This document shows positions 43,361 through 52,201 of a DNA stretch of 64,000 nt, piece after piece. The notes under the pieces were generated by a model. That model worked only from the letters and a program-made list of their open reading frames with translations, had not been told where the DNA came from and searched no databases. Numbering within the stretch: position 1 is the first letter of the stretch; every line of letters starts with the position of its first letter. Location: the NCBI RefSeq assembly GCF_003112575.1, contig NZ_BEWC01000002.1:868001-932000 (forward strand), written 5' to 3'. This stretch comes from Streptomyces ardesiacus. Lineage in GTDB: Bacteria; Actinomycetota; Actinomycetes; Streptomycetales; Streptomycetaceae. A program made the translations under genes and the position numbers.

Positions 43361-45457
43361 GTGAGCGACACCACCGATCTGATGGGCGCACGTGTCGAGG
43401 AGACCGCTGCCGCGCCCGCCACGGACGCCTCCGCGCCTGCCACCGGTGCCGGCTCCCGGCGGCGCCGCGGTACCGGCCTCGAGGGCATGGTGCTGGCCGA
43501 GCTGCAGCAGGTCGCATCCGGCCTCGGCATCAGGGGCACCGCGCGTATGCGCAAGAGCCAGCTGATCGAGGTCATCAAGGAGGCGCAGGCCGCGGGGGGA
43601 GCCCCCGCCAAGGCCGCGCCCGCCGCCGCGGACGCCGCCGGCGAGACCAAGCCGAAGCGCCGCAGCACCTCCCGGGCCCGTACGGGCGACGAGGCCCCCG
43701 CCGAGAAGGCGGAGCGGGCGGAGAAGGCCGGCAAGTCCGGCAAGAAGGCGGACACGGCGGACGCCGACAAGGCCGCCGCCCAGCAGCAGATCGACATCCC
43801 CGGTCAGCCGTCCCCCAAGGTCGACGCCGCCGCCGAGCAGGCCGCGCCCGCCGCCGACGCCCCCTCCGAGCGCCGTCGCCGCCGGGCCACCGCCGACGCG
43901 GGCAGCCCGTCCGGCGGCACCGAGACGGTGGCCGTCGAGACCCGCGCCGAGCAGAAGGCCGACGCGTCGGCCCAGCAGCAGGGCCAGGGCCACCAGCAGG
44001 GCCAGGGCGACGCCCGTTCCGACGGCGAGGGCGGCGAGGGCCGCCGTCGCGACCGCCGTGACCGGGGCGACCGCAGCGACCGGGGCGACCGCGGTGACCG
44101 CGGTGGTCGCGACCGCCGCAACAAGGGCGACGACCAGCAGCAGGCCGGCGGCCGCCAGGACCGCCAGCAGCAGGGCGGCGGCCGTCAGGACCGTCAGCAG
44201 CACGACGACGGCTACGACGACGACGGCGGCGGCCGCCGCGGGCGCCGGGGCCGTTACCGGGACCGCCGGGGCCGTCGCGGACGCGACGAGATCCAGGAGC
44301 CGCAGATCAACGAGGACGACGTCCTCATCCCGGTCGCCGGCATCCTCGACATCCTCGACAACTACGCGTTCATCCGGACCTCCGGCTACCTGCCCGGTCC
44401 CAACGACGTGTACGTCTCCCTCGCCCAGGTCCGCAAGAACGGCCTGCGCAAGGGCGACCACCTCACCGGTGCCGTGCGCCAGCCCAAGGAGGGCGAGCGC
44501 CGCGAGAAGTTCAACGCGCTGGTGCGCCTGGACTCGGTCAACGGCATGGCGCCCGAACACGGCCGCGGACGGCCGGAGTTCAACAAGCTGACGCCGCTGT
44601 ACCCGCAGGACCGCCTGCGCCTGGAGACGGACCCCGGCGTCCTGACCACGCGCATCATCGACCTCGTCGCGCCCATCGGCAAGGGCCAGCGCGGTCTGAT
44701 CGTGGCCCCGCCGAAGACCGGCAAGACCATGATCATGCAGGCGATCGCCAACGCCATCACGCACAACAACCCCGAGTGCCACCTGATGGTCGTCCTGGTC
44801 GACGAGCGTCCGGAAGAGGTCACCGACATGCAGCGGTCGGTCAAGGGCGAGGTCATCTCCTCGACCTTCGACCGCCCGGCCGAGGACCACACCACGGTCG
44901 CCGAGCTGGCCATCGAGCGGGCCAAGCGCCTGGTGGAGCTGGGTCACGACGTCGTCGTGCTGCTCGACTCGATCACGCGTCTGGGCCGTGCGTACAACCT
45001 CGCCGCCCCGGCCTCCGGCCGCATCCTGTCCGGTGGTGTCGACTCGACCGCCCTGTACCCGCCGAAGCGCTTCTTCGGTGCGGCCCGCAACATCGAGGAC
45101 GGCGGTTCGCTGACCATCCTCGCCACCGCCCTGGTGGACACCGGGTCCCGCATGGACGAGGTCATCTTCGAGGAGTTCAAGGGCACCGGCAACGCCGAGC
45201 TGAAGCTCGACCGCAAGCTCGCCGACAAGCGCATCTTCCCCGCGGTGGACGTCGACGCGTCCGGCACCCGCAAGGAGGAGATCCTGCTCGGCAACGAGGA
45301 GCTGGCGGTCACCTGGAAGCTGCGCAGGGTGCTGCACGCCCTCGACCAGCAGCAGGCGATCGAGCTGCTCCTCGACAAGATGAAGCAGACCAAGTCGAAC
45401 GTCGAGTTCCTGATGCAGATCCAGAAGACGACGCCGACGCCCGGCAACGGCGACTGA
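43361..45457 (+). CDS. rho: Transcription termination factor Rho
   Basis: 698 residues, GTG start. N-terminal RHO_N helices ([33 protein letters not shown]), then an actinobacterial insertion of about 220 residues rich in Ala/Glu/Lys, Gln and DRGDRGG-type repeats. The RNA-binding cold-shock domain follows ([20 protein letters not shown]), then the RecA-like ATPase with Walker A APPKTGKT and a Q-loop/R-loop region. The hexameric helicase releases RNA from RNA polymerase. The insertion adds RNA affinity in studied actinobacterial Rho proteins. Confidence 0.97.
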   Translation: MSDTTDLMGARVEETAAAPATDASAPATGAGSRRRRGTGLEGMVLAELQQVASGLGIRGTARMRKSQLIEVIKEAQAAGGAPAKAAPAAADAAGETKPKRRSTSRARTGDEAPAEKAERAEKAGKSGKKADTADADKAAAQQQIDIPGQPSPKVDAAAEQAAPAADAPSERRRRRATADAGSPSGGTETVAVETRAEQKADASAQQQGQGHQQGQGDARSDGEGGEGRRRDRRDRGDRSDRGDRGDRGGRDRRNKGDDQQQAGGRQDRQQQGGGRQDRQQHDDGYDDDGGGRRGRRGRYRDRRGRRGRDEIQEPQINEDDVLIPVAGILDILDNYAFIRTSGYLPGPNDVYVSLAQVRKNGLRKGDHLTGAVRQPKEGERREKFNALVRLDSVNGMAPEHGRGRPEFNKLTPLYPQDRLRLETDPGVLTTRIIDLVAPIGKGQRGLIVAPPKTGKTMIMQAIANAITHNNPECHLMVVLVDERPEEVTDMQRSVKGEVISSTFDRPAEDHTTVAELAIERAKRLVELGHDVVVLLDSITRLGRAYNLAAPASGRILSGGVDSTALYPPKRFFGAARNIEDGGSLTILATALVDTGSRMDEVIFEEFKGTGNAELKLDRKLADKRIFPAVDVDASGTRKEEILLGNEELAVTWKLRRVLHALDQQQAIELLLDKMKQTKSNVEFLMQIQKTTPTPGNGD

Positions 45458-45485
45458 GTCACCGCCGGACGGCCCGCCGTACGGA

Positions 45486-45527
45486 AGAAGTCCCGCTTCG
45501 TCACTCGTGTGACGGGGCGGGACTTCT
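45486..45527. terminator. Strong hairpin terminator after rho
   Basis: A perfect 11-bp stem AGAAGTCCCGC/GCGGGACTTCT (45486-45496 with 45517-45527) encloses a second perfect 6-bp stem CGTCAC/GTGACG with a TCGT loop. It lies 29 bases after the rho stop. Symmetry would allow action in both directions. Confidence 0.8.
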
Positions 45528-45673
45528 GGCGTACGGGGCTTGTAGGATCAGCGCACTGCAGTGGGGGGGAACGTATTTTCGGATACGCCCACAGGGCGAT
45601 CAGTGCTGCCTTCACCGGCCCGCGCCCGGGGGCGGTTCTCTCCTGCCTGCGTCTACAGCGACAGGAGATCTGA

Positions 45674-47470
45674 GTGACATCTACTCCTCGAAGAGCCCGG
45701 CTGGCTCTTCCCGCGGCCACCGCCGCACTCGCCCTGTCGGGCGCGGTCCTCGCGGCCGCCCCCGCCCACGCCTCCGGCGGGGCACCCGTCCCGCCCCAGC
45801 CGGCCGCCACCGAACGGCCCGCCGGCGCGTCCCCGGCCGAGCTGGCACAGCGGATCCAGGACTCCGCGGCCATCCTCAAGGGGCACACCGCCACCGCCCC
45901 CGGCGCGCAGCCGGAGGCCACACCGAGCGCCGGGGCCCCGTCCGGCAGGATCGACCCGAAGATCATCGGCGGCAAGGACGCGTCGATCTCCGAGGCGCCG
46001 TGGATGGTGCAGCTGCACTACTACGACGACAAGGGCACCCAGGACCCGGGCGACGACGAGGGCTACTTCTGCGGGGGCACCCTGGTCGCCCCGGCGAAGG
46101 TCCTGACCGCCGCGCACTGCGTGTACGGCCTGGACTGGTCGGAGAACGGAGCCGTCCTCGGCGGCACCGCCCAGCTCCCCGACGAAGAAACCGGCGACCT
46201 GCACGGCGGCCGGGTGGCCGGCGTGTGGAGCCAGTGGGTCAACCCCACCTACCGGCCGAGCACCACCTCCGGCGGTGACGTCGCGGTGCTCACGCTGAGC
46301 GAGGCGCTGCCGTACAAGACGCTGCGGCCCACGACGAGCGACGACACCGCCTCCTACACCAACGGGGCCCCTGCGACGGTCTACGGCTGGGGGCGCACCA
46401 GTTCCGCCAGCCAGGAGATCTCGCCGACGCTGAAGAAGGCGACCGTGCCGATGCGCTCGGACGCCTCCTGCACGTCGTACTGGGGCTCCGACTTCGTGCC
46501 GGGACAGATGGCCTGCGCCGGCAACCCGGCCTCCGGTCAGGACGCCGGGACGGTCTCCCCGTGCAACGGCGACTCCGGCGGTCCGCTCGTGGTCAACGGC
46601 CGGATCGCCGGCGTGGTGTCCTGGGGTGTCGAGGACTGCGTCGCCTCGGGCGCCTACGGCGTCTACGCCAAGGTCAGCTCCTACGTCGCCGAAATCAACT
46701 CCCGCGTCGACGACACCGACCTCGACTTCGACGGCCTCGCGGACCTCTTCGCCCGCACCCCGGGCGGCGCGGCGTACGAGTACTACTCGCTCGGCGACCA
46801 GTGGCCCTACCTGGGCAACCGCTTCGAGCTCGAGGGCTGGGGCAACCTGAGTCTGGTGCGCCAGGCCGACCTGGACCGCGACTCCTGGCAGGACTACGTG
46901 TTCCGTGCCCCGGACGGGGTGCTGTACACGTTCGCGTTCAACGGGGCCGACCGCTACGAGACGATCCGTGTAGGCGGCGGCTGGAACGCGATGAGCGACC
47001 TCCGCGTCCCGGGCGACCTCTCCGGCGACGCCCTGCCCGACCTCGTCGCCAAGGACAAGGACGGCGTCCTGTGGCTCTACCCCGGCAAGGGCGACGGCAC
47101 CTTCGGCAGCCGGGTCCGCGTCGGCGGCGGCTGGTCCACGTACACGATCACCGGCAAGGGCGACTACAACCGCGACGGCAGGCCCGACCTGCTGGCGCGG
47201 GACGGCTCGGGCGTCCTGTGGCTGTACCCGGGCACCGGCAAGGCCTCCCCGGCGTTCGGCAGCCCGGTCAGGGTCGGCGGCGGCTGGTCCGTCTACAGCG
47301 CCCTCGCCACCGCGGGTGACACCACCGGCGACGGCAGGCCCGACCTGCTGGCCCGCGACACCTCCGGTGTGCTGTGGCTCTACAAGGGCACCGGCAAGTC
47401 CGGCACGGCGACGTTCCAGACCCGCGTCCGGGTCGGGGGCGGCTGGAACGCGTTCAACCTCTTCGGCTGA
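45674..47470 (+). CDS. Secreted trypsin-fold serine protease with FG-GAP/VCBS repeats
   Basis: 598 residues, GTG start after AGGAGAT. Signal peptide 1-33 (AHA/S), a propeptide to Lys96, then a mature protease beginning IIGG at 97. Triad: His148 (TAAHC), Asp202 (GGDVAVL) and Ser301 (GDSGGP). The S1-pocket position is Ser295, not Asp, which suggests chymotrypsin-like rather than trypsin-like specificity. The C-terminal 250 residues are five FG-GAP/VCBS-like units (DYNRDGRPDLLARD, GVLWLYPGTGK, RVRVGGGW), a calcium-binding beta-propeller likely used for adhesion or substrate contact. A -10-like TAGGAT lies at 45543-45548. Confidence 0.92.
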   Translation: MTSTPRRARLALPAATAALALSGAVLAAAPAHASGGAPVPPQPAATERPAGASPAELAQRIQDSAAILKGHTATAPGAQPEATPSAGAPSGRIDPKIIGGKDASISEAPWMVQLHYYDDKGTQDPGDDEGYFCGGTLVAPAKVLTAAHCVYGLDWSENGAVLGGTAQLPDEETGDLHGGRVAGVWSQWVNPTYRPSTTSGGDVAVLTLSEALPYKTLRPTTSDDTASYTNGAPATVYGWGRTSSASQEISPTLKKATVPMRSDASCTSYWGSDFVPGQMACAGNPASGQDAGTVSPCNGDSGGPLVVNGRIAGVVSWGVEDCVASGAYGVYAKVSSYVAEINSRVDDTDLDFDGLADLFARTPGGAAYEYYSLGDQWPYLGNRFELEGWGNLSLVRQADLDRDSWQDYVFRAPDGVLYTFAFNGADRYETIRVGGGWNAMSDLRVPGDLSGDALPDLVAKDKDGVLWLYPGKGDGTFGSRVRVGGGWSTYTITGKGDYNRDGRPDLLARDGSGVLWLYPGTGKASPAFGSPVRVGGGWSVYSALATAGDTTGDGRPDLLARDTSGVLWLYKGTGKSGTATFQTRVRVGGGWNAFNLFG

Positions 47471-47486
47471 GCGAGCGGTCCCGGCG

Positions 47487-47518
47487 GGGGCCGCCTCCCT
47501 CCCAGGGGGCGGCCCCTT
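47487..47518 (+). terminator. Terminator after the protease gene
   Basis: GGGGCCGCC (47487-47495) pairs with GGCGGCCCC (47508-47516), followed by TTCG. It lies 16 bases after the protease stop. Confidence 0.65.
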
Positions 47519-47817
47519 CGCCGTGCCCGGGCCCGTGGCTGCGACCTTCGCCACACGGGGCGCCCCGGACGGCGTCCGCGCCGGTCCGGGGCGGGGCTGG
47601 CGGATGCCCAGGTCAGCGGCGCGGGCCACGAACCGGTGAACACGCTCCGTCACCGTTTCCGCACCAGGTCGCCACAGTCCGTTGTGCAACCCTGTCCCGA
47701 GTTCCGCCGTCTGAGCTACGGAGGGACCATGGTGAGGAACCGGTGCCAATCCGCTGGAACCGACCGACCCGACCCTGAGCGCAGGGGGTAACCGACCGGA
47801 CGAACACCGAGGAGCCC
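47519..47817 (+). other. Leader of the LCP gene, no gene seen
   Basis: With the terminator this forms a 347-base gap. I see no open frame with coding character. TAGCTCAG on the minus strand near 47710-47717 recalls a tRNA D arm, but no tRNA can be folded. A promoter for the LCP gene must be here, though no clear boxes are visible. CGAGGAG just before the ATG is its ribosome site. Confidence 0.4.
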
Positions 47818-48966
47818 ATGCCAGCCGAGAACAAGCCGGACCCCGCGATACCCGGCCCCGGCCCGTCCCGCCCCACCGGACCCGGCCACCGGGGCAAGGG
47901 GCGCCGACGCAGGCCCAGAACCGGCCGGCGCAAGGCGCTGCTCGTCGCCGCCTGGAGCGCCGCCGGCATCGTGCTCCTCGGGGGCACCGGAGCGGGAGTC
48001 CTCTACCTCAAGCTCAACGGCAACCTCAGCAGCGTAAACATCAACCAGGCCCTCGGCGGCGACCGCCCCGCGAAGGCCGACAACGGCTCCGAGAACATCC
48101 TGGTCCTCGGCTCCGACACCCGCGCCGGCGGCAACAAGAAGCTCGGCGGCGGCACCGACGACGGCACCGCCCGCTCGGACACCGCGATGATCGTGCACGT
48201 CTACAAGGGCCACAAGAAGGCCAGCGTGGTCTCCATCCCGCGCGACACCCTCGTCGACCGCCCCGAGTGCACCGGCACCGGCGGCGACGACCACCCCGCC
48301 GCCGACGGCGTCATGTTCAACTCCGCCTACTCCACCGGCGGCGCCGCCTGCGCCGTGAAGACCGTCGAGTCGCTCAGCGGCCTGCGCATGGACCACTACC
48401 TGGAGGTCGACTTCGACGGCTTCCAGCACCTCGTCGACGACCTCGGAGGCGTCCAGGTCACCACCAACGAGAACATCAAGGACCCCGACAGCCACCTCGA
48501 CCTCCGGGCCGGCACCCACCGGCTCGACGGCGAGCAGGCCCTCGGCCTGGTCCGCACCCGGCACGGCGTCGGCGACGGCTCCGACCTCGGCCGCATCCAG
48601 CTCCAGCAGGCCTTCGTCAAGGCCCTGGTCCACCAGGTCAAGGACATCGGCCTGCTCGGCAACCCCAAGAAGCTGTACGACATCGCCGACACCGCCACCA
48701 AGACCGTCACCACCGACTCCGACCTGGGCTCGGTGAACTCCCTGATGTCCTTCGCGAGCGGCCTGAAGGGCATCGGCCCGGACAAGATGCACATGGTCAC
48801 CATGCCGGTGGTCTACGACCCCGCCGACGGCAACCGCGTCCTGGTCGAGAAGGACAAGGCCCAGCAGCTCTGGACGGCCCTGAAGAACGACCGCCCGATC
48901 CCGGGGTCGGTGACGCGGGGAACGGCGACGGGCGAGGCGAACGGCGTGGTGAACGGCGCCCCGTAA
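47818..48966 (+). CDS. LytR-CpsA-Psr (LCP) family glycopolymer transferase
   Basis: 382 residues. A Pro/basic cytosolic N terminus, one membrane helix (about 40-63), then an extracytoplasmic LCP domain: NILVLGSDTR, ARSDTAMIVHVYKGHKKASVVSIPRDTLVD and LRAGTHRLDGEQALGLVRTRHGVGDGSDLGRIQLQQ. The Asp and Arg residues that bind the polyprenyl pyrophosphate and metal are present. Such enzymes attach wall glycopolymers to peptidoglycan. A WecA-type gene 5.5 kb downstream could make the lipid-linked precursor. Confidence 0.93.
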   Translation: MPAENKPDPAIPGPGPSRPTGPGHRGKGRRRRPRTGRRKALLVAAWSAAGIVLLGGTGAGVLYLKLNGNLSSVNINQALGGDRPAKADNGSENILVLGSDTRAGGNKKLGGGTDDGTARSDTAMIVHVYKGHKKASVVSIPRDTLVDRPECTGTGGDDHPAADGVMFNSAYSTGGAACAVKTVESLSGLRMDHYLEVDFDGFQHLVDDLGGVQVTTNENIKDPDSHLDLRAGTHRLDGEQALGLVRTRHGVGDGSDLGRIQLQQAFVKALVHQVKDIGLLGNPKKLYDIADTATKTVTTDSDLGSVNSLMSFASGLKGIGPDKMHMVTMPVVYDPADGNRVLVEKDKAQQLWTALKNDRPIPGSVTRGTATGEANGVVNGAP

Positions 48967-49030
48967 GGGCCCGCGGCCGTGACACGGCGGCTCGGCCGCA
49001 CGGGCGCGGGCACCCGCCGCCGGCCCGCGG

Positions 49031-49056
49031 GGAATAGACGGCGCCAACCCCCGGTT
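49031..49056 (+). promoter_or_regulatory. Sigma-R (disulphide-stress) promoter of rpmE
   Basis: GGAAT at 49031-49035 and GTT at 49054-49056 are separated by exactly 18 bases, the GGAAT-N18-GTT consensus of Streptomyces SigR. It lies about 105 bases before the rpmE start. rpmE is a known SigR target in S. coelicolor, so site and gene agree. Confidence 0.85.
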
Positions 49057-49161
49057 TGGGGAGATGGCACCAGTCCTGGCAGACTGGTTCGTCGGCTCCG
49101 GTTCACGCTCCCGCATCCCGCGGCGGCGACCCGGCGCCCTCCAGGAACAGTAGGAGACACC

Positions 49162-49386
49162 TTGAAGCGCGACATCCACCCCGAGTACGTCGAGACGCAG
49201 GTGAGCTGCACCTGTGGCGCGTCGTTCACCACCCGCAGCACCATCGAGTCCGGCACCATCCGGGCCGAGGTCTGCTCCGAGTGCCACCCGTTCTACACGG
49301 GCAAGCAGAAGATCCTCGACACCGGTGGCCGCGTGGCCCGCTTCGAGGCCCGCTTCGGCAAGGCTGCCGCCGGCTCCAAGAAGTAG
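49162..49386 (+). CDS. rpmE: Ribosomal protein L31, zinc-binding (C+) form
   Basis: 74 residues, TTG start after AGGAG. The four zinc ligands of the C+ form are present in VSCTCGASF and [15 protein letters not shown]31 bridges the ribosomal subunits. The thiol-bound zinc makes it redox-sensitive, which fits the SigR promoter upstream. Confidence 0.97.
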   Translation: MKRDIHPEYVETQVSCTCGASFTTRSTIESGTIRAEVCSECHPFYTGKQKILDTGGRVARFEARFGKAAAGSKK

Positions 49387-49398
49387 CGAGCCTCCAAC

Positions 49399-49451
49399 CG
49401 CCGGTCCACGGCCGCATCCCCTGCCCGGGGAGCGCCGGGACCGGCGTTTTT
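49399..49451 (+). terminator. Rho-independent terminator after rpmE
   Basis: CGCCGGTCC (49399-49407) pairs perfectly with GGACCGGCG (49438-49446), followed by TTTTT. It starts 12 bases after the rpmE stop and would allow rpmE to be controlled apart from prfA, whose start is 43 bases further on. Confidence 0.85.
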
Positions 49452-49493
49452 GGTCGCCCGTCTTCCCTTCCCACGCAGTAGCAGGAGCCCAAG

Positions 49494-50570
49494 ATGTTCG
49501 AGGCCGTCGAGGAACTCGTCGCCGAGCACGCCGACCTGGAGAAGAAGCTCGCCGATCCGTCGGTCTTCGCCGACCAGGCGAACGCGCGCAAGCTGAACAA
49601 GCGGTACGCCGAGCTGACCCCGATCGTCGCCACGTTCCGCTCCTGGAAGCAGACCGGCGACGACATCGAGACCGCGCGCGAACTGGCCGCCGACGACCCG
49701 GACTTCGCCGCCGAGGTCAAGGAGCTGGACAAGCAGCGCGAGGAACTCACCGAGAAGCTGCGCCTGCTGCTCGTCCCGCGCGACCCCAGCGACGACAAGG
49801 ACGTCATCCTCGAGATCAAGGCCGGCGCCGGCGGCGACGAGTCGGCCCTCTTCGCCGGCGACCTGCTGCGCATGTACCTGCGCTACGCGGAGCGGGTCGG
49901 CTGGAAGACCGAGATCATCGACTCCACCGAGTCCGAGCTGGGCGGCTACAAGGACGTCCAGGTCGCCGTGAAGACCAAGGGCGGGCAGGGCGCCACCGAG
50001 CCCGGGCAGGGCGTGTGGGCGCGGCTCAAGTACGAGGGCGGCGTGCACCGCGTGCAGCGCGTGCCCGCGACCGAGTCCCAGGGGCGGATCCACACCTCGG
50101 CGGCGGGCGTCCTCGTGACCCCCGAGGCCGAGGAGATCGACGTCGAGATCAACCCCAACGACCTCCGCATCGACGTCTACCGGTCCTCCGGGCCCGGCGG
50201 CCAGTCCGTCAACACCACCGACTCCGCCGTGCGCATCACGCACATCCCCACCGGGGTCGTCGCCTCCTGCCAGAACGAGAAGAGCCAGCTCCAGAACAAG
50301 GAGCAGGCGATGCGTATCCTGCGCTCCAGGCTGCTCGCGGCGGCGCAGGAGGAGGCGGAGAAGGAGGCCGCGGACGCCCGGCGCAGCCAGGTCCGCACCG
50401 TCGACCGCTCCGAGAAGATCCGCACGTACAACTTCCCGGAGAACCGCATCTCGGACCACCGCGTCGGCTTCAAGGCGTACAACCTGGACCAGGTCCTGGA
50501 CGGCGACCTCGACTCGGTGATCCAGGCCTGCGTCGACGCGGACTCGGCGGCCAAGCTCGCCGCCGCGTAA
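49494..50570 (+). CDS. prfA: Peptide chain release factor 1
   Basis: 358 residues, ATG after AGGAG. The stop-codon recognition tripeptide Pro191-Ala-Thr193 (VPATESQG) identifies RF1 (UAA and UAG). GGQ at 235-237 (GPGGQSVN) triggers peptide release. The gene for the methyltransferase that modifies this glutamine follows 51 bases later. Confidence 0.98.
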   Translation: MFEAVEELVAEHADLEKKLADPSVFADQANARKLNKRYAELTPIVATFRSWKQTGDDIETARELAADDPDFAAEVKELDKQREELTEKLRLLLVPRDPSDDKDVILEIKAGAGGDESALFAGDLLRMYLRYAERVGWKTEIIDSTESELGGYKDVQVAVKTKGGQGATEPGQGVWARLKYEGGVHRVQRVPATESQGRIHTSAAGVLVTPEAEEIDVEINPNDLRIDVYRSSGPGGQSVNTTDSAVRITHIPTGVVASCQNEKSQLQNKEQAMRILRSRLLAAAQEEAEKEAADARRSQVRTVDRSEKIRTYNFPENRISDHRVGFKAYNLDQVLDGDLDSVIQACVDADSAAKLAAA

Positions 50571-50621
50571 GCGCCGCCGTACCACCCGCACCGGACCACA
50601 GCTCAGCCCCGGAGGACCAGC

Positions 50622-51503
50622 GTGCCGCTACATCACGGGGGGCGACCCCCGAGCCCCCGCAGTGTGCTGCTCGCGGAGGTGGCCCAGGCCACCCAGCGGC
50701 TGGCCGACGCCGGCGTGCCCTCGCCGCGCACCGACGCGGAGGAGCTCGCGGCGTACCTGCACGGCGTCAAGCGGGGCGAGCTGCACACCGTGCCGGACGC
50801 GGACTTCGACGCCCGGTACTGGGAGGTCGTCGCCCGCCGGGAGGCGCGCGAGCCGCTCCAGCACATCACCGGCCGCGCCTACTTCCGCTACCTGGAGCTC
50901 CAGGTCGGCCCCGGCGTCTTCGTGCCCCGCCCCGAGACCGAGTCGGTCGTCGGGTGGGCCATAGACGCGGTCCGGGCCATGGACGTCGTCGAGCCCTGCA
51001 TCGTCGACCTGTGCACCGGCTCGGGCGCCATCGCGCTCGCGCTCGCCCAGGAGGTGCCCCGCTCGCGCGTGTACGCCGTGGAGCTGTCCGAGGACGCCCT
51101 GAAGTGGACGCGCAGGAACATGGAGGGGTCCAGGGTCGAACTGCGCCAGGGCGACGCCCTGACCGCCTTCCCGGACCTCGACGGCCAGGTCGACCTCGTC
51201 GTCTCCAACCCGCCGTACATCCCGCTCACCGAGTGGGAGTACGTCGCCCCCGAGGCCCGCGACCACGATCCCGAGCTGGCCCTGTTCTCGGGCGAGGACG
51301 GTCTCGACCTCATCCGCGGCCTGGAACGCACCGCGCACCGCCTGCTGCGCCCCGGCGGCGTGGTCGTCGTCGAGCACGCCGACACCCAGGGCGGCCAGGT
51401 GCCGTGGATCTTCGCCGAGGAGCGGGGCTGGGCCGACGCGGCCGACCACCCCGACCTCAACAACCGGCCCAGGTTCGCCACCGCCCGCAAGGCGCTGCCG
51501 TGA
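50622..51503 (+). CDS. prmC: Release factor glutamine methyltransferase
   Basis: 293 residues from GTG 50622, with GGAGG six bases upstream. An N-terminal helical RF-binding domain (RELHTVPDADFDARYW region), then an AdoMet-dependent Rossmann fold: VDLCTGSGAIALALA and the NPPY active-site motif at 196-199 (VVSNPPYIP). It methylates the GGQ glutamine of release factors. Its TGA overlaps a GTG-started mini-ORF by four bases. Confidence 0.97.
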   Translation: MPLHHGGRPPSPRSVLLAEVAQATQRLADAGVPSPRTDAEELAAYLHGVKRGELHTVPDADFDARYWEVVARREAREPLQHITGRAYFRYLELQVGPGVFVPRPETESVVGWAIDAVRAMDVVEPCIVDLCTGSGAIALALAQEVPRSRVYAVELSEDALKWTRRNMEGSRVELRQGDALTAFPDLDGQVDLVVSNPPYIPLTEWEYVAPEARDHDPELALFSGEDGLDLIRGLERTAHRLLRPGGVVVVEHADTQGGQVPWIFAEERGWADAADHPDLNNRPRFATARKALP

Positions 51504-51553
51504 ACACCCCGACGACTCTCAAACCGCAGTACGTGTACGAGGAGGCCCGCTAA
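51500..51553 (+). CDS. Candidate 17-codon leader ORF between prmC and the threonylcarbamoyl-AMP synthase gene
   Basis: GTG at 51500 overlaps the prmC stop (GTGA). The frame encodes MNTPTTLKPQYVYEEAR and ends in TAA directly followed by the ATG of the next gene (TAAATG). The ribosome site of the next gene (GAGGAG) lies in codons 14-15. Five of codons 2-8 are ANN (AAC, ACC, ACG, ACT, AAA), read by tRNAs that carry t6A. It is too short for coding statistics, so it may be chance; the exact coupling at both ends is the main support. Confidence 0.4.
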   Translation: MNTPTTLKPQYVYEEAR

Positions 51554-52201
51554 ATGGCACGGCGTTACGACACCAACGACGCGACCGACCGAGTGACCGG
51601 TCTGCGCGAGGCCGCGTCCGCCGTCCGCCGTGGCGAGCTCGTGGTGCTGCCGACGGACACCGTGTACGGCATCGGCGCCGACGCCTTCTCCGCGGAGGCC
51701 GTCGGCGACCTGCTGGAGGCCAAGGGACGGGGCCGCACCATGCCCTCCCCGGTCCTCATCGGCTCGCCCAACACCCTGCACGGCCTGGTCACGGACTTCT
51801 CCGAGATGGCCTGGGAACTCGTCGACGCCTTCTGGCCCGGCGCGCTGACCCTGGTCGCCAAGCACCAGCCGTCCCTGCAGTGGGACCTCGGCGAGACCCG
51901 CGGCACGGTCGCCGTCCGGATGCCGCTGCACCCCGTCGCCATCGAGCTGCTCACCGAGGTCGGCCCCATGGCCGTCTCCTCGGCCAACCTGACCGGCCAC
52001 CCCGCCCCCGAGGACTGCGACGCCGCCCAGCGGATGCTCGGCGACTCCGTCTCCGTCTACCTCGACGGCGGCCCCACCCCCGGCAACGTCCCCTCGTCCA
52101 TCGTCGACGTCACCCGCGAGGTGCCGGTGCTGCTGCGGGCGGGCGCGCTGTCGGCGGAGGAGCTGCGCAAGGTGGTACCCGACCTCGAGGTGGCGAATTG
52201 A
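51554..52201 (+). CDS. tsaC: L-threonylcarbamoyladenylate synthase
   Basis: 215 residues, YrdC/Sua5 core without the extra Sua5 domain. Motifs: VVLPTDTVYGIGADAFS, GRTMPSPVLIGS, FWPGALTLVAK and AVRMPLHPVAIELL. It makes threonylcarbamoyl-AMP from threonine, bicarbonate and ATP, the first step of t6A formation on ANN-decoding tRNAs. GAGGAGG upstream. The stop overlaps the TTG of the next gene. The gene is sometimes named ywlC. Confidence 0.95.
   Translation: MARRYDTNDATDRVTGLREAASAVRRGELVVLPTDTVYGIGADAFSAEAVGDLLEAKGRGRTMPSPVLIGSPNTLHGLVTDFSEMAWELVDAFWPGALTLVAKHQPSLQWDLGETRGTVAVRMPLHPVAIELLTEVGPMAVSSANLTGHPAPEDCDAAQRMLGDSVSVYLDGGPTPGNVPSSIVDVTREVPVLLRAGALSAEELRKVVPDLEVAN

Noticed and set aside
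47691..47726. tRNA-like TAGCTCAG segment before the LCP gene
   Set aside because: On the minus strand it starts like a tRNA (TCCCTCCGTAGCTCAG), but the D stem does not close and no anticodon or T arm follows.
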